Below, one piece after another: positions 12,564 to 22,090 of a stretch of 64,000 nt of DNA; within the stretch, counting starts at the first letter, position 1, and every line of letters begins with the position of its first letter. A program made the position numbers and the translations under genes. The stretch covers positions 1,048,654 to 1,112,653 of the forward strand of contig SCFE01000037.1 in the NCBI GenBank assembly GCA_004352715.1. Direction: 5' to 3'. Origin of the DNA: Hofstenia miamia (lineage: Eukaryota; Xenacoelomorpha; Acoela). A model generated the notes under the pieces. The model was given only the letters and a program-made list of their open reading frames with translations. It made no database searches and had not been told where the DNA came from.

Positions 12564-13793
12564 GTGCTCTCTGTTACTTCGATGCGTTTCTACAAGAGAA
12601 TGAATTCATCGAAGTTCCTTGCCAAGTGGCGTTTATCTGTATGATTAAGTTTTTAGAAATATATTTATAAGCCTTGTTTAGCTCGAAATAAGAAAGAATG
12701 AAAATCAACAAACGGTGTTGTCTCTGTGGCTTTGGAGTTTCCACATAAAGAAGCGAGTAGGTTTATAATATAAAATATATTTTTGGCGCAATTATGTAGT
12801 TTGCCTTCATCGCAATAATTAATTTTTATATGAGAATGAAAAGTTTTATTGCATAAATTGCCCGTCTTAGCCTGTTAAAGCAAATCTTGTTCCTTGTTTA
12901 TGGAATTTACATCATTTTTATTTAGTTCTCATAAAAAAATTTAGGTTTTCCGAGTATTAAGAGCATACACTGAAAAGCGTAAATCGAAATCTTTAAAATA
13001 TCGAGAAGCAAATTTATATCGTCAAGCATGGCTACAGAGAGAGGTTTTCGTCATGTCTGTTTTAAAAGGAGACGCACAGCTTGAGCTCAAGAAGCACTTA
13101 AAGTTCAGAGCAACATCAACTATTAAGGCAAGTAACTATTATTCAATTTCGGGGTCAAATAAAGTATCTAGTTCCTCCTAACATCATTATAGCTATCATA
13201 ACTTATTCGGAGTAAAATATAATTTTCTTAATTTCTTTATCGGAGTTTGTTAACGATGGCGAGTTGGAATAAAATGATGCATGTTAGACTTTTCCCTAAA
13301 TTTTATAGTACTAGGCTCGAAATAATGTTTCCTTGATGTAGGCGAAGGTAACTTTGAGAGGAGAATTATGATGCATTAGTGTTTGCACATTTTAAATTTG
13401 CTTCTGTTCTGTATATATAACCAAGTATTATATTTAACATGCATATTGTTGTATTAAGATAATTATGTAATTTACGTAATTTCAGACTAAACGACCATTA
13501 TCTACCATTGTAGTAGATTGTGCTTTGCATTGGTTATGGGAAACCCGCAAACGTACCAAAATAGTTTCAAGTACTGAAATGGCGACGAGTGGCGTTGTTG
13601 GTATAATTGAAAATCCACATCAATTTATAAAAGAGAATAAAACGATCGAGGATTCATTTTCAAAACGCATTCAATCGATAGTGAAAAGCGAGGCCAGTCA
13701 TGTTCCTCCAGTATTAAAGGTACCGACCCCTCCGATCAAGAAGATTGTCAGTATGCCAAAAAAGAAGCCTTCTTTGCCTCAGTTAACAGTCAG
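12564..13793 (+). CDS. Exons 1-4 of the SFI1-like model: Trp-repeat region
   Basis: The first two exons are each exactly 25 codons, phase 0, and each ends in a Trp-basic motif (KWRLS; SFHIKKR), so the exon unit equals the repeat unit. The second could instead start at 12697, five codons shorter, but the acceptor at 12681 (CCTTGTTTAG) has the better pyrimidine tract; the resulting first intron is only 43 nt. Exon 3 is 61 codons and strongly basic. Exon 4 starts TKRPLST and ends in a Lys/Pro-rich stretch (VPTPPIKKI) with phase 2. Confidence 0.5.
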
Positions 13794-16700
13794 GTAAAAT
13801 GCTGTATATAGTATAGAAGATTAAAATATTTTCTATTTTTATAATTTTCTGTGTTTATTTTACCATGATTTAGTAAGAAAAAACGACAACCCCGACTTCC
13901 AGAATTCTTAAGAAGTTCTATGGAGAGAGAAGGAATTAATGTCCCAAGGTATTTTTATTCAAATAAATTATAAATTTGAGAGCAAACATATGTTGGCTGA
14001 TAATTCATTATGGGTTGGAAAGGCTTTGCCACTCTTGAAGATGTTTACTTCGCCCTTATGAATCAAAAGTATAATTTCACTTATAGAGTCAAAACGTTTT
14101 GCATGTTACATGTTTAATCATATTCTTGTGTTCTTCAAAATTGGGGAAGGAGGATTTCGTCTCCTCTATCCAACTCTGCATTTGATTATGATATGTAAAC
14201 GAAACCTTGTACAAATATTCTTCATATTAGCACTATTAATTTGGTGCAATTGAGATAGATATCTTTGTGCTAATTGTTCATTATTGTTATCGCCTTATAA
14301 TTGTGAAGATTCCATTGTTTAACCCATGCTATTATTTAGAATTGCAGTTGATGATAAGCTAAATGAGTCGATTTCTAATGCACATACAACGAATGCAGTC
14401 GAATCTTCAGCCTCTGAATTTAATGTATCTCAAAAATTATATCCATCAGGTATTCAGCTATCTGCGTCTAACCTTTCACTACCGTCTGAAAAAGGCTCTC
14501 GCAATTCTTTGTACATGAAAAACGATCCTGTAGAAAGAGGACATAATCTCAATATACTACCTACTTCGAATACTCACTGTTCTCTGTTCAAGGATAGATC
14601 AATTAAGAGTGGTATTATAGAACCCTTCGAAATTAGGGATCAATGGAAAAATATAGAGTTCCTAAATTCCTCTGATCAACTTGATTTCAGTGAGTTTCAC
14701 AGTAATTTAAACCGATCAATTTCGGAGAAAATGTTTACAGATCCGAAACAATATGTTAAAGAAGCTTCGTTGCTATTGAACGATGAAATTCCAGAACACC
14801 TATTTGAACCAAAGTATTCACACACTCCATCAACAAATGACAATCAGTTGACAACTCATGCAAATCAACTCTTTTTAGTGGGCAATCCGGTCAATGCACT
14901 TGAATCAGAAGGTTTTGTTTGTGAAGTCAGTTCCGCAAAACCTAAGCCATTGTGTTCTGATGCTCAAACTTTGAAAGACAACAATTTTTTGACCAATCAG
15001 TCTTCTTTAAATTCAACTCTTTGCTACGACGATTTGATCTTATCAGCAAGGACGAATTACACTGAAAGTCATAATTTGTTGAATGAGGTTTGATTTTGTT
15101 CTTATTAGTAAATATTGCAGGATTTATGTTAACATTTTGCTTTGGATTATCATCATAGAGAGTAAATATAGTAATTTATTAACAATTTTGTAATTATGTT
15201 CTACAGTATTTCATATTTGATGTTGCAGCAATATCATTTTCATTGTATATGATGTAGTCTTGTGAGAAATCATGTTATGTTTTATCTAAACGTTTGTGGT
15301 ACATCCTTTTTGCGTTTTATGAAAGTTGTTCTTAAATCAACTTTTTGAATTCTCATTCCAATCAGAAAAATTCAAGCAGTGATTTAAGACGAATTAAGAA
15401 TTTTTCACAGATTTTAATAGGGAAAATCGATTACATGCAATTTTTTAGATATCTTTGTCATATTCGCTACTGTCCAGAATTAGTGAATTTTACAACCCAA
15501 AAAATAGTTTATTGAATTTAGCAAAAATATTTTTAAAGAAATTTTGCATTTTTTCTTTGTGCAAATAATTTAAATTTAAATATCTGGGTCGCTATGCTTT
15601 TCTTACTAAAATATAAAGTTGAAACTCATCATTGTACACGTAGAGTTTTTATATTATTTTGTAATTTGATACGTTTATCATTTGCTGGTTAGCTTTATTA
15701 ATTTTTTATCACTGGATAGTTGCCTACTTTCAATGTCTTAGGAGCGTCAAGTTACTTCAACTCCACGCCCCTTTGATTTTTTGGCAGCACATGATTTTCC
15801 GTCATCACCACAACCAACATTAGAACTTTTAATTCCCAGTCAATTGTCATCTTCGCCTAAGCGTGCATGTGAGGAGCCCCTTCTTCTTGTGTCAACGTCG
15901 ACAAATACAGGTATTTTATCCGTCCCTTATTGTATTTTTCACAGTATCCATTATAAATTCATTCTTCACTCGATGAATTTGAATTTTTTAAGGAAATTAA
16001 CAAAAAATAAATATTTTCACTACATCTTAATTTTATTAGCATTTTGAGATATTTTTTTAATATACAAACTTTCTTTATATTTAAAATTGTTAATATTTTT
16101 GGTACATAATGAAAATATTCAAAGTTATATATAGCATATAATAATAAATATTCTACCATTTTCATTAGTGCGTTTTCAGAAAGCTTGATTTATTATTTTT
16201 TTAGGATAGGCTGATCCGTTGTTTTCAATAATATGTTATAGTACTAAGGGTCTACAACACTTGTATCTCATTGAAGTGTCTTACTAATTTTGAAGTTTGC
16301 GTTGGTATAGTTTGTCAAAATCATATGCTTCTTAAAATATAATTATTAAAATTATGCTCTTTGTAAATATAGATACCTATTAATAATTGATATCACAAAT
16401 TGAAAATTGGGTTATGGATAAGTGTGTTCACTAAGACTTTTAATTAATGTTAGTTATTTGTTTTTGTATTTTCTCAAATATATTCTTATATATATATATA
16501 TATATATTCTAATGAAGAATTTTGTAGTTTTTCATTTACTTACTTTATTATATTTAGAAGCTTTTGAATCAAGCAATGACCTGCAATCGCAACAACTTAA
16601 ATCACAAATAAGGTTTGATTTTATATGTGTATATCCAACATACAAAAAAATTGTATTCGAATATAAATATAATTGGCAGAAGTGTGCCAGCTTCTGCATT

Positions 16701-19700
16701 CATTAATAAGGCTGAAAGACAATTGAAAATAAGAATTCAGAAGCATTACATGGACATTGAATGTCCGATATTTATATTCATTCAAAATTACATAAAGCAT
16801 AAACTTCAGACTTTCATTTCATTTATGACACAAGTGCACAAGTATTGCAAAATCAATTTAATTATTAGTAAAGATCTAATTTATATTCTAAATGCCAGTA
16901 AACTCTCCATTTATTGTGTTAAATGTTTTATAACTTATATTTTCCCATCAATTAATTTTAGTTTGACTGACGTTGGTACAGTAATTACGAAAGTAGTATC
17001 AAAGATAATTTTCGTTGCATTGTTAAAAAAATTGTTTAAGAAGTTTAGCTATATATATATATATATATATCGCAACCCCTGAACAGAAATCCTGGCTACG
17101 CCTTTGTCCAATTGATGTATTCATGTTCTAGTAAGAAAATTGTTTAGACATGTGTAAAAACGACTTGTTCTCTTAAAAGGAGAACAGGCTTTTGAAGGTT
17201 AAGTTAATGTTTTTGTCTATCTCAATGCAAAGTTGGCTATCATCATCAATAGTAATTATGTAAGATATCAATGATTGGTATATGATAAACACTGAAAAAT
17301 ATAGGACCAAGTGTATGCACATCACATATGATAAAATTCATTATTGCGATAAGTAATAAAAACTAGAAACTGGTCATTTATCTGAATACAACATTTTGTA
17401 CAATCGTTATTAAAAAATTTATATTGTAGCCATTCTTTATCTGAGATTTGCTTTTTCTGAAGAAAAATTGTAATGGATAATGTGCTTTTTAAAACCTTTT
17501 AAGTTCGAATAGCTGTACTTGTGAATGATTTGACTTTCTGCCTGCATTATATTTAATACAGGTTGAATGATTGGATCTGGAGTTCGGTTGGCACTATTTT
17601 CACTCTATAAAATCTCAAATCTTTCAAATTTCTTCCAAAATGGACACTTGCAGTAAGTTTTTATATGGGAGAAGTGTCCACTAAATAATAATTTTGGAAA
17701 ATTGAGATTTTCAAAATTGAAAATAGTACTAACCCTGGAGTTTTGTTTACGAAAAAACCAGGCATTGAATCGCATTACGAGGTCATAGGTACTGGAACTT
17801 AAAAATGCCGATGTCGTGTTCAAAGTGACGAGCTTTCCTTGGAAGAAGTATTGATTTGGAAATGTAATTATTTGATCTGGAAATATTTTTCTTTGAAACT
17901 ATTTGTTGCCCATCTTAATTGGATATCAAGTTTTATGTCAGTAAAAAATATTTTTTGCATAATTTAACTGATTCATTGTAAATGCGTAGAAAACTTGAAT
18001 TATCTATCTATATATATATATATATATATATTTGAAGCAAATTTTTCTGAGATTTTTCATATTTGAAATTAAAATAAAATTTTAAAAGGTATGTTTAATG
18101 TTAAAGCGTTTATCTGATCAAAGTTTTTATAGGATTGATTTTATGTTGAGGACTACAATAAGAGTTGTAAGGTATGTACAGTCCAGTGTTAGTTGACTTC
18201 TTATGCCATTCAAATTCGATTTTTCTTGATGTTCTAGTTAATTTTGAATTGAGAAATGTTGACCTATTATTTTCTTCGTTTTCTATTGTAAATTTTATTG
18301 TTGGTAATATGTTGTTAATCTTGAAATCAAATATTTTTACATCGTCCAAAGATTTAAATATGCAAAATATATCATTCACATAGCGAGAATAAAATGACGG
18401 AAAAGGTTTCATGCTTTCATTTTAAAGACATATAGGAGTAATATTCAAAGAATATTTGCGAGGCTACCTAAAATCAGAAATATTCTGCCAATATCAAAAG
18501 AAAAAGGAAAACTTTAAAATTATAATGAAAATTTACGAAAATAGGAGAAGCAATTACCATCAATGCAACAACAGATAAAAGGGAACTATTAAATAGACAG
18601 AAAGAATTTAACATCTCCAAATTATTCTAATATAATGCATCTTAACATTAAACTTAACTTTTTAAAATATTACCCATTTTACTGACGAAGATAGGATATC
18701 TATCGAAACCGGTATAATATATATGTTCAAAATTTTATTTTAATTTAAAATGTATATTTATATATATAGAAGCGTGACTACTACAAGAATGGGTTAAAAA
18801 TTAAAGTGCAACTTACTACATGTATTTTTTCTCCTAAGTGTAAAATTACTAGTAAGTCTAATTTTATATCACTAATCAGAAAATACAAGTTTAATGTGTG
18901 TTTTGGTGGTTACTAACCCAAAAATACATATGAAAACAATTCAAATATGTAAAAAACACATTTAAACTTAAATGACATTCCACATAATGCATTACATTTT
19001 GTTAAACTAACTTTATTGTTCAATCTCAGCATGGACATGAATGTAATTTATGATACATTTGTGTTTACCAGTTTATTTACTTTACATTTCCTTTAGTAAC
19101 CAATGTGCAAATCAATTCGTCGACCTATTATTTTGATATAATCATTTTCCGCCATAAGTCTACAGGCTGTGGTTGTTTTTAATTTGTTTTTACTGAGTTT
19201 CAGTAGGAATGACTCAGTCTTACTATTAGAACATAAGGGTAGCAAAGTAATGTGCTTGTAGTTTTTGTTTAACCTTTTTATTACTGTATTCAGGGGCTTA
19301 TATAGGATTACCTGACGGGCACTTCAGGGGGGACTAAAATTGTGTCAAAAGCCCTCAACACACCACCTTAGTTTTTTATATTTTTGAAGTTTTTTTTACA
19401 AAAATGTTTTTAATTGAATCAATCAAAATCAACGTTGAAAACATGACGGAGTACATTTCACCATGTCCCCTTGTTTCGCCACTGGATGCATAATTTATTA
19501 ATTAAAAAGTCAATTATCACAAGTTTCTTGTTAATAATTTACAAAGAATGGTATACGTAAGACGAGGAGCTTTGATCGAAATTTGCCAAGAGAAATTTTG
19601 TATTTGTTTTGAAAAATTGTTGGATTAGTTGATGTTGCGCATTTATGTTTAAATTACCTCTTAATTTTTAATATTTCTTATTGAAAAACAGTAAGAGCCG

Positions 19701-20245
19701 GCTGGCATTAGCCTCTTGTGATCCTTACTCAACTTCTGTTGAAGACCTGACTAATGCCTAATTATAATTCCATTTAAAACATAAAATTATAAGCACTCAA
19801 TCTAATTTCAACTGTCTTATATTATTGTTTTCAAGGTCTATGTTATACAGTATCAACTACATTAAATTGTGATGAAGTTGTCCTTGAGTAAAGCAACGCT
19901 TTTAACTTGGCCCACTAATGAACACTATACGATTTTCTTGTTCTTTCTAAATGCCCTCATTTGAACATTACCAGCTTGGCTATTTTTGTCTTGATGAGAT
20001 TAAAAATAATTACAGCTTCATTTATTTTCGGTAAAGACTCATTGCTTTTACTGTTTTGAGAATTGTTGAATTTAAAAAATAATTCTACGTCTCTTCAGAA
20101 CATTCTTAGATCTTTATCTACTTACAGTGTAACAAAAACTTTACCATAATTTGCTTTTAGAGAAAAGAAATCAAAACTGAATTCGTTAATTGCTAAGAAA
20201 TTAAACTCAAAACATAGCCGAGTCGAATTGCTGGAAGTTCAACAG
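12564..20245 (+). CDS. SFI1-like centrin-binding/centrosomal protein, C-terminal exons (5' and probably 3' partial)
   Basis: Nine exons join in phase: 12564-12638, 12682-12756, 12945-13127, 13486-13793, 13874-13948, 14340-15087, 15742-15910, 16558-16612, 20161-20245 (1773 nt, 591 codons). Introns have GT-AG ends except 13128-13485, which begins GC in the strong context AAG|GCAAGT. Residues 1-130 carry tryptophan-centred helical repeats at roughly 25-residue spacing (KFLAKWR, LWLWSF, YRQAWLQRE, ALHWLWETRK), as in the centrin-binding repeats of SFI1. A Ser/Pro/Asn-rich middle follows, then PRPFDFL (about residue 497) and a Lys/Gln-rich coiled-coil C-terminus. SFI1 forms filaments with centrin at centrosomes and basal bodies. 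Family assignment rests on repeat style and domain order, not a search. A possible last exon is 20504-20521 (five codons, stop, then AATAAA-like sequence). Upstream exons with most repeats are missing. Confidence 0.5.
14340..15087 (+). CDS. Large central exon of the SFI1-like model
   Basis: This exon holds 748 nt of uninterrupted frame, phase 2 in and phase 0 out. It is Ser/Asn/Leu-rich with no predicted globular domain, and reads as an intrinsically disordered spacer. The acceptor is TATTATTTAG and the donor is GAG|GTTTGA, a weak match, so a few codons at the 3' edge are uncertain. Confidence 0.5.
16613..18000. other. Intron sequence with TA microsatellites and an unexplained 155-codon frame
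   Basis: This is part of the 3.5-kb intron between the last two SFI1-like exons. (TA)n tracts occur at about 16491-16508, 17048-17070 and 18007-18031. A + frame open from 16615 to 17082 (starting TTG) contains AFINKAERQLKIRIQKHY and a hydrophobic C-terminal half; I recognise no family. Bases 17071-17100 (CCCCTGAACAG...CCTGGCTACGCC) resemble an element edge. Confidence 0.3.
18000..18770 (-). mobile_element. Penelope-like element fragment
   Basis: Minus-strand bases 18412-18110 encode a piece of Penelope-type reverse transcriptase: SRYVNDIFCIFKSLDDVK, then FTIENEENN, FLNSKL, and the characteristic WHKKSTNTGLYIPYNSY and SPQHKI segment. Family enzymes have YVDD; this copy has YVND, so a catalytic Asp is replaced. 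The fragment lies between two inverted arms sharing AATTAAAATAAAATTTT (about 18068-18085 and, reversed, 18735-18752). The upper arm carries a hammerhead-like core oriented opposite to the RT. It sits inside the SFI1-like intron. The GIY-YIG endonuclease is missing. Confidence 0.8.
18682..18709 (+). ncRNA. Hammerhead-ribozyme-like core in the Penelope-like arm
   Basis: The + strand reads CTGACGA, then a 5-bp stem (GATAG 18690-18694 / CTATC 18700-18704) closing a GATAT loop, then GAAAC at 18705-18709. CUGANGA - stem II - GAAA is the hammerhead core. One unpaired A (18689) precedes the stem, which the minimal fold does not have. Hammerhead motifs are known in the terminal repeats of Penelope-like elements. 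Stems I and III are not convincingly closed here, so activity is doubtful. Confidence 0.4.
18771..20160. other. Remaining intron sequence upstream of the last SFI1-like exon
   Basis: AT-rich with no coding evidence. Around 19290-19500 a GC-richer patch (GGATTACCTGACGGGCAC, CATGTCCCCTTG) looks like an old dispersed repeat. Confidence 0.35.
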
Positions 20246-21477
20246 GTAATTATTGTCCTATACTCGTAGAATTATGATAAATGTGTTGTTTTAAAAAAGT
20301 AGTAACGGCTTTTATTGTATTTAGTTATATAAAGAAATATCTCATCTTCGAAATCAGTTGAATATATCACATTAGTGCTGTTTTTGTATTTTTGTTACAT
20401 TTTGTACTGATTTTTCAATTAATTTTGTTTTTGACTGAATTAAATGTTTATCCAAATTTTTTCACAATGAACGTGGGTTGTATTGAGTCCACTCCATATT
20501 CAGAAATTGTTTAAGAAATAATAAAATACTGAAAACAATTTCGAAAGCCATCAAGAAAAGAAATACAAATCAAAATGATATAAAGCAAACAATGAATGTT
20601 TACAAGTAATAATAATTACTAATAATACATTACTAGTACATTTCAATGACGAGTGATATAGTGATTTTGTAAAGTTTGTAGCCTTGTCATGACTTACCAA
20701 GAATGCATGTATATAATTTTTTGTTAAAGGAAAATTGTTAAAAGTTTTCTACCTGTAACAGTCTGCTGTTCATTTAAACGGACAAACCGTTTTTCCACAT
20801 GTACGAAAAAATTTCTCCAAACCCATTAGGAAATTTGAAAATCGCGAGGCATGGACTCATCTATTGATGAATGTGTATTGCTGTGCCTCATTTCCTTTAA
20901 AATATTAACGAACTTTCTTTGAAAATTCAATTTTTTTAAAAATTCTTGAGTTCTTTCCAAACCTAATGTTCAGTAAATATAAGGTTTAAAGTCCATGGCA
21001 TCAACAGTGAACTTTGGCTGTTTCTTGATATGTAGACTGTAAGGATTTGTGGGACCGTTTTAGTACCTTCGGACTGGGACCTTGGACTAAAAAACACTGA
21101 GACTGGGATCAAAAATGAAGAATCTGGGACCACAAGTTTCAGAATAATGCTCATAATTTTTGCTAATTTTATTCAAAATAGAAGTTATGCTAAGGAACCA
21201 ATATAACTATAAGACCAGAATATTTCATGTAGTGGAAGAAGACTGAATACAATGGGGCTGTGCCCAAGAAATTTTTTGCCCATAGAACCCTAGTGGATAG
21301 ACCTCTTAAACCCATTGAGGTCTTGCCGCCGAAGGGCAGGATCGGACGCGGTTTAAAAACTCTTCTATTTTGTGGTGCTTTCAGATTATGGATATTTTTA
21401 TTGTTTCATGAGACATAAGCTCTTAAAAAAATTTTTCTACAAGCCATAAAAATTTAATAAAGAAACGCGTCTTTTTT
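20246..21477. other. AT-rich sequence 3' of the SFI1-like gene
   Basis: The possible final exon at 20504-20521 lies here. Bases 20750-20900 resemble the block at 3640-3740. A GC-richer stretch at 21290-21350 (AAACCCATTGAGG, GCCGCCGAAGGGCAGG) has an inverted 14-bp partner at 25230-25243 beyond the LINE. Confidence 0.35.
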
Positions 21478-21848
21478 GACATGTTTCGGTATACCACTGC
21501 CATCATAAAAAAGTTTCACACTATAAACGTCACAAAATATTAATCAATACGAACGAAATATATATATATACTGTATATAAAAAATAGGCAACCATCTCCA
21601 ATCACCTAAATAACTGTGATATGAAATTTACGTATAAAGTTGTATCAAAGGCAATTGATAATTTTCAACTAAGCATAACTGAATTAATTTACATAGAATT
21701 AAAGAAACTAAGCTTAAACAAAAAAGATGAATATAAATATAAACTAAATTTACCAATGTTATTGTAAAAAATGTATATATTAATGTTTTGTGAATTTTAT
21801 AGTGGGAAACTTCTTGATAATGACAGTGACGTCCCGAAACATTACAAA
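21478..21848 (+). mobile_element. Penelope-like remnant: C-terminal coding piece between inverted arms
   Basis: Two arms of about 65 bp, 21478-21543 (reversed) and 21781-21847, are alignable inverted repeats. Both contain TTTATAGTG-GAAACTT, a TGATGGCAGTG-like segment and CCGAAACAT. Between them, + frame 21588-21767 ends in LSITELIYIELKKLSLNKK followed by a short tail and stop, in the style of the C-terminus of Penelope-like proteins after the GIY-YIG domain. Arms in inverted orientation around a truncated body are typical of these retroelements. RT and most of the endonuclease are gone. It abuts the 5' side of the LINE at 21.9 kb. Confidence 0.5.
21813..21840 (+). ncRNA. Degenerate hammerhead-like segment, downstream arm
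   Basis: CTTGATAATGAC - AGTGAC - GTCCCGAAAC aligns with the hammerhead order CUGAUGA - stem - GAAAC. The core is mutated (CTTGATAA instead of CTGATGA). The reversed arm at 21507-21483 has the matching ATGATGGC...CCGAAAC on the opposite strand. Confidence 0.25.
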
Positions 21849-21934
21849 TAAATGATGGATTTCTTTTTTAAAGTGATGCATAAACTCAACTGTTTAACCT
21901 TAAACAGCCTTTGACTCCGCAAACATTTTTAACT

Positions 21935-22090
21935 ATGTCATACAGGCGCATATGTACTAGTAAAATAAATTTTAAAAAGTCGTTCTTTATATCTCTTATA
22001 ATTTTCTTGTTATTAGCGGTAAATGGCATTGAAACTAATCCCGGTCCGATCTTAAATTTTGAATCATACATCAAAAAATTGAATGAATAA
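21935..22090 (+). CDS. Short leader frame with 2A-like motif, upstream of LINE ORF2
   Basis: ATG at 21935 opens 51 codons. A basic start (MSYRRICTSK) is followed by a hydrophobic run (FFISLIIFLLLAV) and then NGIETNPGP at 22022-22048. NPGP preceded by a hydrophobic or helical segment is the 2A ribosome-skipping signature, consensus D-V/I-E-x-NPGP; here the consensus Asp is Gly. 2A-like motifs are known in several non-LTR retrotransposons, usually fused to the start of ORF2. In this copy the frame stops at TAA 22088-22090, overlapping the ORF2 ATG (22083) by eight bases (ATGAATAA). Either one base was gained or lost, or ORF2 is reached by reinitiation. Confidence 0.6.
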   Translation: MSYRRICTSKINFKKSFFISLIIFLLLAVNGIETNPGPILNFESYIKKLNE

